From Microbacterium sp. 8M (GTDB taxonomy: Bacteria; Actinomycetota; Actinomycetes; Actinomycetales; Microbacteriaceae): a DNA stretch of 64,000 nucleotides. The DNA lies in contig NZ_LR733284.1 in the NCBI RefSeq assembly GCF_902506375.1, positions 791,042 through 855,041 of the forward strand, read 5' to 3'. The notes beneath the pieces are model-generated. The model did no database searches. It saw nothing but the letters and a program-made list of their open reading frames with translations, and was not told where the DNA came from. This document shows positions 25,563 through 33,683 of the stretch, one piece after another. Position 1 is the first letter of the stretch; each line of letters starts with the position of its first letter. The position numbers and the translations under genes are program-made.

Positions 25563-26576
25563 ATGCGACCCGAGCGTGCGGTGACACTGCAGGACATCGC
25601 CGACCGGCTCGGCGTGTCCCGCTCGACCGCGTCCTTCGCGATCACCGGCCGGGGCCGCGTGTCGGAGGAGATGCGGCGCCGGGTGCACGAGGTCGCCGAA
25701 GAGCTCGGGTACCGCCCCAACACCGTCGCGCGTCACCTCAAGGGCTCGCGCACCGGCATGCTCGCGCTGCGACTGCCGCCGGACAGCACCACCATGTCGT
25801 ACTACATGGAGGCGACGTTCGGCATCGTGGAGGAGGCCAACCGCGCCGGCATGACGGTGATCATGCTGCCCACCGAGCAGAGCGCCGATCGCGCCGACCA
25901 GCTCACCGCCGACGCCGTGATCCTGCTCGACCCCGACCTCAACGACCCGGTCGTGCACACGCTGCTCGCCGGACGCCTGCCGGTGATCACCGGCGAGCCC
26001 GTGCCCGCCGGCCTGCCGGAGCCCCGCGCCTGGGTCACCAGCGAGCACGCTCCCGCCGTCCGCGAGCTCATGGACCACCTCCTCGAGCGAGGCGTGCGCC
26101 GCCCGGCGATGCTCTTCCCCGAGCTCACCGGATACTGGGCGCTCACCGTGCGCGAGGCCTTCGAGACGTGGTGCGCCGAGCACGACATCCGGCCGCGCAT
26201 CACCCAGGTGGAGCACCCCGCCCCGCCCGAGGTCATCCACGCGGCGGTCGCGGAGCTCCTCACCGGGGACGACGAGGATCCGGTCGACGCGATCGTGTCG
26301 GTCTCCGACGGCACCGTGCTCAGCGTGGTCACGAGCGCGCAGCAGCTGGGCCGCCGCGTCGGGGCGGATCTGCTCGTGGCCGCCCTCGTCGACACCGAGG
26401 TGCTGTCGCTGACGCGCCCGTCCATCACGGCGATCGACCTGCATGCTCGGGAGTTCGGGCGTCGCTGCGTCCGCGCCGCCATCGCCGTGCTCGATGAGGA
26501 CGGCGACTCCGCCCCGATCAGCGAGGTCGTGCCGATCACCGTGCACTTCCGGGCGTCCACCCGCGGCGACGTCTGA
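25563..26576 (+). CDS. LacI family transcriptional regulator
   Basis: A 337-residue LacI-type repressor. The helix-turn-helix is at the N-terminus (TLQDIADRLGVSRSTASFAI), followed by the hinge helix (PNTVARHLKGSRTG) and a periplasmic-binding-like sensor domain. Its effector is unknown. ATG 25563 is 7 bases after TAGGTT (25550-25555), consistent with a leaderless transcript. The permease and amidohydrolase genes downstream are the probable targets, because a TATCGATA palindrome sits inside their promoter at 26632-26639. Confidence 0.94.
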   Translation: MRPERAVTLQDIADRLGVSRSTASFAITGRGRVSEEMRRRVHEVAEELGYRPNTVARHLKGSRTGMLALRLPPDSTTMSYYMEATFGIVEEANRAGMTVIMLPTEQSADRADQLTADAVILLDPDLNDPVVHTLLAGRLPVITGEPVPAGLPEPRAWVTSEHAPAVRELMDHLLERGVRRPAMLFPELTGYWALTVREAFETWCAEHDIRPRITQVEHPAPPEVIHAAVAELLTGDDEDPVDAIVSVSDGTVLSVVTSAQQLGRRVGADLLVAALVDTEVLSLTRPSITAIDLHAREFGRRCVRAAIAVLDEDGDSAPISEVVPITVHFRASTRGDV

Positions 26577-26620
26577 CCCCGCACGGGTCGCCGCTGCGCG
26601 GCGTGCATCCCGGGAGTGTC

Positions 26621-26649
26621 TTGCACTGCTTTATCGATATTGCTATTCT
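26621..26649 (+). promoter_or_regulatory. Promoter of the permease-amidohydrolase operon with a LacI-type operator
   Basis: TTGCAC (26621-26626) and TATTCT (26644-26649) are separated by 17 bases, a good sigma-70 promoter. The perfect palindrome TATCGATA (26632-26639) lies in the spacer, where a bound LacI protein would block polymerase. Confidence 0.65.
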
Positions 26650-26715
26650 TCTTGAACCCCGAACCATCGACCTCTGCGGCCGACGACGATGTCGCGTCCG
26701 CCTTCCAGGAGCATC

Positions 26716-28089
26716 ATGTCCACCTCCGACGAATCCCTCGCCTCACCGACCGAACTCACCGCACAGGTCACCGAAGGGCGGTTCCGGCGCGTGCTCGGCG
26801 TGCCCTCGCTCGTGCTGTTCGGCCTCGTCTACATGGTTCCGCTGACCGCGTTCACGACGTACGGCATCGTGACGCAGCTCACCGGAGGCCGCGTCGCGAT
26901 GACGTACGTCATCACCCTCGTGGCGATGGTGTTCACCGCCCGGTCCTACGCGCGGATGTCCGTCGCCTACCCGTACTCCGGATCCGCCTACGTCTACACG
27001 CAGCAGTCCTTCGGCGGCGCCATCGGCTTCCTCGCCGGCTGGGCGCTGCTGCTCGACTACCTGTTCCTGCCGATGATCAACTACCTCATCATCGGGCTGT
27101 ACATGGGCAGCAGCTTCCCGGGAGTGCCCTCGTGGATCTGGATCCTCCTCGCGATCGCCCTCGTCACGGTGCTCAACATCATCGGCATCGTCTCGGTCGC
27201 CCGCGCGAACTTCGTCATCATCGCGGTGCAGGCGGTGTTCATCGTCGCCTTCATCGCGCTGTCGGTGGGCGCAGCGGCCGGCCACGGCGCAGACCCGCTC
27301 GCTCCCTTCACCGGCGACGGCACCGTCGGCAGCTTCTTCCCGCTGTTCCAGGGCGCCGCGATCCTCTGCCTGTCGTTCCTGGGCTTCGACTCGGTCTCGA
27401 CGCTCTCGGAGGAGGCGAAGGACTCCCGGCGCACCGTGCCGCGCGCCATCATGATCGTCACGATCGCCGCCGGCCTGCTCTTCATCCTGCTGACCTACGT
27501 GGCGCAGATCGCGTACCCGTCGAACCACTTCACCTCGGCCGACACGGCGAGCATCGAGGTCGTCGCCTCGCTCGGGCAGCAGTGGCTCTCGGTCCTGTTC
27601 ATCGCCGGCTTCATCGCCGGCAGCATCGGATCCGCGCTCACCTCACAGGCCTCCGTCGCCCGCATCCTCTTCGCCATGGGACGCGACGGCGTACTGCCGC
27701 GCGCCGTGTTCGGGCACCTGAACAAGCGCTTCGGCACCCCGGTGATCCCGATCCTCATCGTCTCGGCCGTGTCCCTGTACGCCCTGTTCGCCGATCTGCT
27801 CACCGTGTCGAACATGATCAGCTTCGGTGCGCTCATCGCGTTCTCCTGCGTGAACCTGTCCACGATCAAGCACTACTTCGTCGACCGCGGCGAGCGCGGC
27901 GGATGGCACGCGGTCGACAACCTGGTGCTGCCCGGCATCGGGTTCGCCCTCACCGTGTGGCTGTGGACCAACCTCACCGGCATGACCTTCCTCGTCGGCC
28001 TCTCCTGGCTCGCGGTCGGCTTCGTGCTGCTGCTCATCGTCACGCGGTTCTTCCGCCGCCCCACCCCGACCCTGGATCTGAAGGAGTGA
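26716..28089 (+). CDS. APC-superfamily amino acid/amine permease
   Basis: A 457-residue permease with about twelve hydrophobic helices. Family motifs include GLVYMVPLTAFTTYGIV in the first helix, YPYSGSAYVYTQQSFGG and LGFDSVSTLSEEAKD. The substrate is probably an amino acid, amine or small amide. An AGGAG lies 6 bases before ATG 26716. The operon-like gene downstream encodes an amidohydrolase that begins within 3 bases of its stop, so the imported compound may be an amide or N-formyl compound that the enzyme hydrolyses. It is probably controlled by the adjacent LacI regulator. Confidence 0.93.
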   Translation: MSTSDESLASPTELTAQVTEGRFRRVLGVPSLVLFGLVYMVPLTAFTTYGIVTQLTGGRVAMTYVITLVAMVFTARSYARMSVAYPYSGSAYVYTQQSFGGAIGFLAGWALLLDYLFLPMINYLIIGLYMGSSFPGVPSWIWILLAIALVTVLNIIGIVSVARANFVIIAVQAVFIVAFIALSVGAAAGHGADPLAPFTGDGTVGSFFPLFQGAAILCLSFLGFDSVSTLSEEAKDSRRTVPRAIMIVTIAAGLLFILLTYVAQIAYPSNHFTSADTASIEVVASLGQQWLSVLFIAGFIAGSIGSALTSQASVARILFAMGRDGVLPRAVFGHLNKRFGTPVIPILIVSAVSLYALFADLLTVSNMISFGALIAFSCVNLSTIKHYFVDRGERGGWHAVDNLVLPGIGFALTVWLWTNLTGMTFLVGLSWLAVGFVLLLIVTRFFRRPTPTLDLKE

Positions 28090-28091
28090 CG

Positions 28092-29690
28092 TTGGTCGAC
28101 ACGATCGTGATCGGGGCGCGCGTGCACGCGCTCGCCCCCGAGACCCCCGAGGGCGCGGACGCCGTCGCGATCACCGCCGGCCGGATCAGCGCCGTAGGGC
28201 CGCGATCGGAGATCCTGCCTCTCGCGGACGCCGGGACCGAGCTCATCACCCACCCGACGGCGACGATCATCCCCGGGCTCGTCGACGCGCACAGCCACCC
28301 GATCTACAGCCTGGGCATCACCCGGGGGCTGTCGCTGACCGGCGTGCACACCTATGCCGAGCTCGTCGCCGCCCTGGAACGGGGCCGGGACGATCAGTCG
28401 GACGAGGAGTGGTTCCTGGCGTGGGGTCTGGATCCGACCGCGTTCGAGGGGCGTCCGATCAGCAACGCCGCGCTGCACGAGGTGCTCGGCGCCGACCGCC
28501 CCGCCTACATCACGATGTTCGACGCGCATTCCGGCATCGCCTCGGCGGCCGCCCTCGCGCGTGCCGGCATCGACACCCCGGTGACGCATCCGGACGGATC
28601 CGGTGCCGCGGGCGATGAGCAGGGCGAGCTCACCGGGCACCTGATCGAGTTCCCCACCATGGAGATCGTCGAACGGGTGCTCCCTGCGCTCGGCTTCGCC
28701 GACCGGGTCGCACAGCTGCAGCGGGTGCTGTCCGACATGGCCGCCGTCGGCATCACCGCGGCGCACGTCATGGATCTGCAGGACGCCGACGCCCTCGACC
28801 TGCTCGCGGCCATCGAGGCCACGGGTGAGCTGCCCGTGCGCCTGCGGATCTCCCCGTGGGTCACGCCGGAGACGACGGATGAGGAGGTCGCCGAGCTCAT
28901 CGCGATGCAGGGCCGTGGCGGCCGCCGCTACCGGATCGAAGGGGTGAAGTTCTTCATCGACGGCACGGTCGAGGGCGGCACCGCGTGGCTGTCGCGCCCC
29001 GATGCGGAGGGCGAGGGCCTGGCGTCCGCGTGGACGCCCGCGGAGGCCTACGCGGAACGGGTGCGTCAGTTCGACCACGCCGGGGTGCCCACCGCGACGC
29101 ACGCCATCGGCGAGCAGGGGATCCGGTTCGTGGCGGAGACGCTGGCGGCCCTGCCGCGCGGCGGGGTGCCGCACCGCATCGAGCACATCGAATCGGTCGA
29201 GGACGACGTGATCGCCCTGATCGGCGCGAGCGGGATCGTCGCCAGCATGCAGCCCACGCACTGCACGCATCACGTGCGCCAGGACGGATCCGATGACTGG
29301 TCGCGCCGGCTCGGCGCGGAGCGGGCGGCGCGCGCCTGGCGCACCGCCGACGTGCGCCGCAGCGGAGCCGTGCTCGCCCTGGGCTCGGACTGGCCCGTGG
29401 CCGCCTTCGACCCGTGGGAGATCATGGCCGACGCTCAGGGGCGCCGGCGCGTCGCCGCTCCCGGGTCCGCGCCCGTCCGGCCGGACCAGGCGCTCACCGC
29501 GCGTGAGGCCCTGGAGGGGTACACGACGCACGCCCACCGGGCAGCGGGGTCCGACGGCGGGCGGCTCGTGCCCGGCGCACCGGCGGACCTGGTCGTCGTC
29601 GACCGCGACCCGCTGGCGGCCTCGCCCGAGGAGATCCTCGGCGCGCGCGTTCTGCTCACCCTCGTCGACGGCGTGCCGACGCACGGCTGA
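28092..29690 (+). CDS. Amidohydrolase 3 / YtcJ-like metal-dependent hydrolase
   Basis: A 532-residue amidohydrolase of the YtcJ-like (Amidohydro_3) group. Metal-binding and active-site motifs: GLVDAHSHP near residue 60, ATHAIGEQG, RIEHIESV and the C-terminal LGSDWPVAAFDPW, followed by ALEGYTTHAHRA. I prefer TTG 28092 as start, because the Shine-Dalgarno AAGGAG (28081-28086) is ideally 5 bases upstream; a GTG at 28086 would overlap that site. It forms an operon with the permease and is probably under LacI control. It likely hydrolyses an imported amide or ester; the substrate is unknown. Confidence 0.92.
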   Translation: MVDTIVIGARVHALAPETPEGADAVAITAGRISAVGPRSEILPLADAGTELITHPTATIIPGLVDAHSHPIYSLGITRGLSLTGVHTYAELVAALERGRDDQSDEEWFLAWGLDPTAFEGRPISNAALHEVLGADRPAYITMFDAHSGIASAAALARAGIDTPVTHPDGSGAAGDEQGELTGHLIEFPTMEIVERVLPALGFADRVAQLQRVLSDMAAVGITAAHVMDLQDADALDLLAAIEATGELPVRLRISPWVTPETTDEEVAELIAMQGRGGRRYRIEGVKFFIDGTVEGGTAWLSRPDAEGEGLASAWTPAEAYAERVRQFDHAGVPTATHAIGEQGIRFVAETLAALPRGGVPHRIEHIESVEDDVIALIGASGIVASMQPTHCTHHVRQDGSDDWSRRLGAERAARAWRTADVRRSGAVLALGSDWPVAAFDPWEIMADAQGRRRVAAPGSAPVRPDQALTAREALEGYTTHAHRAAGSDGGRLVPGAPADLVVVDRDPLAASPEEILGARVLLTLVDGVPTHG

Positions 29691-29756
29691 GACCCGGGGC
29701 CGAGGCCCGGGCGCCCTCCGGCCCTCTGCCGCGACGGTGCGCCTAGAGTGGCCCGC

Positions 29757-30107
29757 ATGACGGTCGACAGCCGCACCCTGCTCGAAGAGCTCCGCGCCGA
29801 CGCCGCAGCGCAGGCCGATGCGGCGAGCGCTGCCCTGCAGGATCTGCTGCACGATCGGGAGGGATCCCACGACGACGACGAGCACGACCCGGAGGGCGTG
29901 ACGCTCTCGTCCGAGTGGTCCCGCCTCGCCGGGCTCGCCGAGGCCGCCACGGAGAAGCTGCAGCAGGTCGACGACGCGATCGCGCGCCTCGACGCCGGCA
30001 CCTACGGCATCTGCGCATCCTGCGGCGGGCCCATCCCGCCGGGCCGTCTGGAGGTGCGCCCGTTCGCCGAGTACTGCGTCGCCTGCGCGGAGAAGCTCGG
30101 CCGCTGA
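29757..30107 (+). CDS. TraR/DksA-type zinc finger protein
   Basis: A 116-residue protein with a DksA/TraR C4 zinc finger at the C-terminus (YGICASCGGPIPPGRLEVRP, then YCVACAEKL). The N-terminal half is a helical region (about 10-80) with a long acidic stretch. Such proteins bind RNA polymerase through the secondary channel, but many actinobacterial members are untested. ATG 29757 is 7 bases after TAGAGT (29744-29749), so it is probably leaderless. It stands alone between the amidohydrolase and the envelope-stress cluster. Confidence 0.88.
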   Translation: MTVDSRTLLEELRADAAAQADAASAALQDLLHDREGSHDDDEHDPEGVTLSSEWSRLAGLAEAATEKLQQVDDAIARLDAGTYGICASCGGPIPPGRLEVRPFAEYCVACAEKLGR

Positions 30108-30153
30108 TCCGCTCTGCGGCAGACCGCTCCCAGAACCGTTCCGGACTTTTTTG

Positions 30154-30179
30154 TGACGAATCCGCTCGCGCCCCCGTCA
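30154..30179 (+). promoter_or_regulatory. Candidate ECF sigma promoter of the envelope-stress cluster
   Basis: TGACG (30154-30158) and CGTCA (30175-30179) are separated by 16 bases, the spacing and sequence class of ECF promoters. The 145-base gap before the first Asp23 gene also contains a short T-run (30149-30153). The ECF sigma factor encoded at 33108 is a candidate user. Confidence 0.4.
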
Positions 30180-30252
30180 AAGAGATGACGTCGCAAGAGC
30201 GGCGCTCACGGGACGCGCACGGAGGGTGCGCGAGGCCGAAGGGGAGAAGCAC

Positions 30253-30684
30253 ATGGCGAACGACATCACCACCGGCAAGCAGGCCGCTCAGGCGACCGGG
30301 GCCCAGACCGGCAAGACCACGATCGAGGATGCGGTCGTCGCGAAGATCGCCGGCATCGCGGCGCGCGAGGTCCCGGGTGTGCACGCGCTCGGCGGCGGCG
30401 CCGCGCGCGTCGTCGGAGCGATCCGCGATGCCCTGAACTCCACCGATCTCGCCCAGGGCATCGGTGTCGAGGTCGGCGAACGACAGGTCGCGGTCGACGT
30501 GACGCTCGTCGCCGAGTATCCGGTCTCGCTGCAGGATCTCGCGTCCGCGGTGCGGGCGGCGGTGTACACCGCGATGGAGCAGCTCGTGGGCCTCGAGGTG
30601 ACCGAGGTCAACGTCACCGTCAACGACGTGCACATCCCGTCCGACGACGAGGGTGACGACGCCCAGGAGGCGCGAGTCCAGTGA
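30253..30684 (+). CDS. Asp23/Gls24 family envelope stress protein
   Basis: A 143-residue Asp23/Gls24 protein. The core is about residues 20-135: TTIEDAVVAKIAGIAAREVP, the glycine-rich VHALGGGAARV, then VAVDVTLVAEYPVSL and TEVNVTVNDVHIP. In Gram-positive bacteria these proteins gather under the membrane, tethered by AmaP, and help withstand cell-wall stress. An in-frame ATG nine codons earlier exists, but ATG 30253 gives the usual N-terminus and is preceded by GGGGAG. It begins a run of overlapping genes. Confidence 0.93.
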   Translation: MANDITTGKQAAQATGAQTGKTTIEDAVVAKIAGIAAREVPGVHALGGGAARVVGAIRDALNSTDLAQGIGVEVGERQVAVDVTLVAEYPVSLQDLASAVRAAVYTAMEQLVGLEVTEVNVTVNDVHIPSDDEGDDAQEARVQ

Positions 30685-30872
30685 CCGCGAGCACCATCGG
30701 CGCCGCCGTCGGTGCGGTGCTGGCACTGACCTGGGTCGCCTTCGGCTTCTGGGCCTTCCTGTTCGTGGGTCTGGCGATGCTCGCCGGCCTGGGCGTGGCC
30801 CGGGTCGCGAACGGCGAGATCGACCTGCGCGGGCTCGCCCAGGCGCTGCGGGGGCGGCGCACGTCGTCATGA
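30681..30872 (+). CDS. Small membrane protein, DUF2273-like
   Basis: A 63-residue protein with one long hydrophobic hairpin (AAVGAVLALTWVAFGFWAFL, then FVGLAMLAGLGVA) and a basic tail (ALRGRRTSS). Size and context match the small DUF2273 proteins that accompany Asp23 and AmaP. GTG 30681 overlaps the stop of the upstream gene (GTGA), so translation is coupled. The stop overlaps the next ATG. Confidence 0.83.
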   Translation: MTASTIGAAVGAVLALTWVAFGFWAFLFVGLAMLAGLGVARVANGEIDLRGLAQALRGRRTSS

Positions 30873-31216
30873 CTGCGGAGGCTACGGCGCCCGCCGAGCC
30901 TGTCGCGCAGCGGGGACGCACGATCCTGACCGGTCAGGCGCTGCGGCACCTCGCCGTGGCCCTGGTCGCGGAGGCGTCGGGAGCCCCCGCGCGCGAGATC
31001 TCCGTGCGCTGGACGGACGACCGGGGCGGTCTGCACGCCGCGGTGTCCGTGCCGCTGATGCTCGGCGATGCCGCGGAGCGAACGCTGGCCGACCGGGGAG
31101 CCGATCTCCGCTCGGCCCTGATGGCGGGTATGGCCGAGCGAGCGGGACGCCGGGTGGGCGGGGTCGATCTCCGTTACACGGGAGTCCGCCGCATCCAGAG
31201 CAGGAGGGTCCGATGA
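30869..31216 (+). CDS. Second Asp23-like protein
   Basis: A 115-residue protein with a recognisable but divergent Asp23-like core (LRHLAVALVAEASGAPAREI, then HAAVSVPLMLG and VGGVDLRYTGVR). Compared with the gene at 30253 it lacks the glycine-rich loop. It overlaps both neighbours by ATGA-type junctions. The presence of several Asp23-like genes in one operon suggests a hetero-oligomer at the membrane. Confidence 0.78.
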   Translation: MTAEATAPAEPVAQRGRTILTGQALRHLAVALVAEASGAPAREISVRWTDDRGGLHAAVSVPLMLGDAAERTLADRGADLRSALMAGMAERAGRRVGGVDLRYTGVRRIQSRRVR

Positions 31217-31779
31217 GCACGCAGCTGGCCACGTCGCGGCGTCTTCTGCGCCGCGAGCTCCGCGCCTCGCGCACGGCGCCTGCGGCCGTGGTCGCGATCG
31301 CGCTTCTGACAGCGATCGTCGCGACCGCCGCCGTGTGCCTGTGGACCACGGGGGACCCGCGGGTGGGGGCAGCGGTCGGCGACGCGGTCGCGTTCGCACG
31401 GTCGGCATGGGAGGAGCCGGCCGTGCGCGCGGCCGCGGCGCTGGCCGCGGCCGTCGTCGGGCTGATCCTCCTGGGGCTGGCGCTCGTCCCCGGCCGGCGC
31501 GCCCGCCATGGACGTGCGGCGGGACGGGTCGAGCTGATCGTCGACGACGGACTGCTCGCCGACTCCGCGGCACACGCGGTGGCGGAGCGCTGCGCGCTGC
31601 CTCCGTCGCAGGTCTCGGTGACCGTGACGGCGCGACGCGCGCGCGTGCGGATCCGCCCGATCAGCGGCGTGCCCGTCGACGAGAGCGCGGCCGCGGGCGC
31701 GGCGCGGCGCGAGCTGGAACGGCTCGGCTTCGCGCTGCGTCCGATCGTGACCGTGTCGTCGAAGGGGGTGCTGGCATGA
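31213..31779 (+). CDS. DUF6286-type membrane protein
   Basis: A 188-residue protein with two membrane helices (AVVAIALLTAIVATAAVCLW at about 25-45 and AALAAAVVGLILLGLALVPG at about 75-95). A cytoplasmic C-terminal domain follows, with a DUF6286/Asp23-related look (LPPSQVSVTVTARRARVRIR). I recall the DUF6286 label for such genes beside Asp23 proteins. It overlaps both neighbouring genes. It probably helps anchor the Asp23 proteins. Confidence 0.78.
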   Translation: MSTQLATSRRLLRRELRASRTAPAAVVAIALLTAIVATAAVCLWTTGDPRVGAAVGDAVAFARSAWEEPAVRAAAALAAAVVGLILLGLALVPGRRARHGRAAGRVELIVDDGLLADSAAHAVAERCALPPSQVSVTVTARRARVRIRPISGVPVDESAAAGAARRELERLGFALRPIVTVSSKGVLA

Positions 31780-32387
31780 GGACGAGATCCCGGATCCTGA
31801 ACCGGACGCTGCTGCTCCTCGCCGGAGCCCTTGCCCTGGCCGGTGCGCTCCTGGCCGCGCGGCCGCTGCTGCCTCCGCGGCTGATCGCACCGTGGTGGGA
31901 GCCTCTGCATCGCACGACCGGCGACCTCGTGGACGCCGCCGGGCGCTGGCGGATCCGCCTCGGCGCCGAGGTGGTCGACGGACGCGCGGTGGTGCTCGGC
32001 GCGATCGGCCTGGCGATCGCGGTGCTGCTCGGCGCGTTCCTGGCCACCCGTCGTCGCCGCCGCACCCGCACGGTGCTCGCGTTCGCCGACCGCGACGGCA
32101 CCACGGCAGTGGACGAGTCGATCGCCGACGCGGTGCTCGCGGACCCGCTGCGCACGCGTGCCGATGTGCTCTCCTCGCGGACCAGGGCGTACCGGATGGC
32201 GGGCAGGACCGCACTGCGCGTCGCCGTCGTGCCCCGCTCCGGCGCCGACCTGGCCGGGCTCCTCGCCGACGCGCAGCGCAGGGTGTCGGACTGGGATGCG
32301 CTGAGCGGCGCGCAGACGCCCGTGGTGGTGCACCTCGCCGACCGCGGCGGATTCGACCGGCTGCGGTCCGCGGCGAAGGTGCGCTGA
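31776..32387 (+). CDS. AmaP-like alkaline-shock membrane anchor
   Basis: A 203-residue protein with an N-terminal helix (RTLLLLAGALALAGALLAAR), a second helix at about 75-92 (VLGAIGLAIAVLLGAFLATR) followed by arginines, and a soluble C-terminal domain (about 95-203). This topology is that of AmaP, the membrane anchor of Asp23. It is the last gene of the overlapping run that starts at 30253. Confidence 0.8.
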   Translation: MRTRSRILNRTLLLLAGALALAGALLAARPLLPPRLIAPWWEPLHRTTGDLVDAAGRWRIRLGAEVVDGRAVVLGAIGLAIAVLLGAFLATRRRRRTRTVLAFADRDGTTAVDESIADAVLADPLRTRADVLSSRTRAYRMAGRTALRVAVVPRSGADLAGLLADAQRRVSDWDALSGAQTPVVVHLADRGGFDRLRSAAKVR

Positions 32388-32447
32388 CGTCCGCGCGACC
32401 ACGAACGACCGGCGACAGAGCGCGCCGGGTGAGAGAAAGGAACGAAC

Positions 32448-32687
32448 ATGAGCCTCAAGGACAAGGCCGAGGCGAAGGGCCAGCAGATCCTCGGATCGGC
32501 GCAGGAGAAGGTGGGCGACGCCACGGGGAACGAGCGGATCGCCGAACGGGGCCGCGAGCACCAGGCGGAGGGACGCCTGAAGGAGGCCGTCGCCGACGTC
32601 ACCGAGACCGTTGCGGATGCGGCGGACAAGGTCAAGGACGTCGCGCAGGACGCGGCCGATCGAGTAGGACGACTCTTCAAGAAGTGA
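32448..32687 (+). CDS. CsbD family stress-response protein
   Basis: A 79-residue, hydrophilic and helical CsbD-like protein: MSLKDKAEAKGQQILGSAQE followed by heptad-like lysine/alanine repeats. CsbD proteins are induced under general stress; their mechanism is unknown. A GAAAGGAA lies just upstream of the ATG. It lies 60 bases after the AmaP-like gene and belongs to the same stress cluster. Confidence 0.9.
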   Translation: MSLKDKAEAKGQQILGSAQEKVGDATGNERIAERGREHQAEGRLKEAVADVTETVADAADKVKDVAQDAADRVGRLFKK

Positions 32688-32729
32688 ACCCGCTCCGGCA
32701 AGGCCGGAGCCGACGAAAGGAAACAACCC

Positions 32730-32996
32730 ATGGGATTCCTCGGATTCCTCCTCCTCGGCCTCATCGCCGGGGCGATCGCCAAGCTGATCCTGCCCGGCAA
32801 GCAGGGCGGCGGCTGGTTCGTGACTCTGCTGCTGGGTGTCGTCGGCGCCCTCCTGGGCGGATGGCTCGGCGGGCTGATCTTCCACGTCGGCCTGGAGTCC
32901 TTCTTCAGCCTCTCGACCTGGCTGCTGGCGATCGGCGGCTCGGTGGTCGTCCTGCTGATCTACGGCCTCATCGTCGGCCGACGAGGCGACGCCTGA
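32730..32996 (+). CDS. GlsB/YeaQ/YmgE family membrane protein
   Basis: An 88-residue protein with three membrane helices (GFLGFLLLGLIAGAIAKLIL, then TLLLGVVGALLGGWLGGLIF and LLAIGGSVVVLLIYGLIVG). The motif AIAKLILPGKQGGGW is diagnostic of the GlsB/YeaQ family, linked to general or envelope stress in other bacteria (GlsB is encoded beside Gls24 in enterococci). GAAAGGAAA precedes the ATG. This strengthens the stress reading of the cluster. Confidence 0.93.
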   Translation: MGFLGFLLLGLIAGAIAKLILPGKQGGGWFVTLLLGVVGALLGGWLGGLIFHVGLESFFSLSTWLLAIGGSVVVLLIYGLIVGRRGDA

Positions 32997-33010
32997 CCCG
33001 TCGTGTCGTG

Positions 33011-33028
33011 CCCGCCGCACGAGGCGGG
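33011..33028 (+). terminator. GC-rich hairpin after the GlsB-like gene
   Basis: CCCGCC (33011-33016) and GGCGGG (33023-33028) form a six-pair stem around a six-base loop, 14 bases after the stop codon. No T-run follows, so the terminator call is tentative. Confidence 0.4.
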
Positions 33029-33032
33029 GCGG

Positions 33033-33074
33033 GTCACCATGGGGTCGGTGCTGCGGCGCCGGCCCCATGGTGAC
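33033..33074. repeat. Strong inverted repeat upstream of the ECF sigma gene
   Basis: GTCACCATGGGG (33033-33044) and CCCCATGGTGAC (33063-33074) are perfect 12-base arms. Inner bases pair further with two mismatches. It lies 33 bases before the sigma-factor ATG. It could be a terminator, an attenuator or a regulator-binding site. Confidence 0.6.
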
Positions 33075-33107
33075 GACAGGAACGTCGCCTCGAAGGGAGA
33101 GTGATCG

Positions 33108-33683
33108 ATGACCGGCCCTGATGGCCGACCGGCCCTCGACGGCGCCGACGACCGCACGCTTGCGGGGCGTGCGGCGGACGGGGACGTGGAGGCGTTCGCG
33201 GTGCTGGTGCGCCGCTACACCCCGCTCCTGCGCGCATACGCCCGCCGCATCCTCAGCGGGACGGCGAGCCTGGACGACATCGTCCAGGAGAGCTTCGTCA
33301 CGGCGTGGCAGCGTCTGCCGGAGCTCGACGACCCCGGTCGCGTACGCGGCTGGCTCATGCGGATCGTGAGCAGGAAGGCGATCGACGAGGTGCGCGCGGT
33401 GCGCCCGCACCTCGACCTGGACGCGGTGGAAGGCGCCGAGCTCCGCGCCCGTCCCGACGAAGGCCCTGAGCGACGCGCCGAGCACCGCGCCGAGCTGACC
33501 GCACTCGCCGACGCCCTGGCCGAGCTGCCCGGTGCGCAGCGCGAGGCCTGGGTGCTGCGCGAGATCGGCGGCTGCTCGTACGACGAGATCGCGGAGCAGC
33601 TGGATCAGCCGGTGAGCACGGTGCGCGGCCTGCTCGCCCGCGCCCGCAAGCACATCATCGTGCGAATGGAGGAGTGGCGATGA
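33108..33683 (+). CDS. ECF RNA polymerase sigma factor
   Basis: A 191-residue ECF sigma factor, the usual length. Region 2 lies at about residues 20-90 (FAVLVRRYTPLLRAYARRIL, DDIVQESFVTAWQRLPEL, then VRGWLMRIVSRKAIDEVR). Region 4 is at about 120-180 (LPGAQREAWVLREIGGCSYD, then PVSTVRGLLARAR). The final codons overlap the next gene by ATGA. That gene encodes an Asp23-domain protein with a possible anti-sigma-like N-terminus, so the sigma factor is probably held by it and released under envelope stress; this is inference. Confidence 0.95.
   Translation: MTGPDGRPALDGADDRTLAGRAADGDVEAFAVLVRRYTPLLRAYARRILSGTASLDDIVQESFVTAWQRLPELDDPGRVRGWLMRIVSRKAIDEVRAVRPHLDLDAVEGAELRARPDEGPERRAEHRAELTALADALAELPGAQREAWVLREIGGCSYDEIAEQLDQPVSTVRGLLARARKHIIVRMEEWR

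Noticed and set aside
28086-28091. GTG 28086 as the amidohydrolase start
   Set aside because: Its Shine-Dalgarno would overlap the start codon; TTG 28092 has AAGGAG at ideal spacing.
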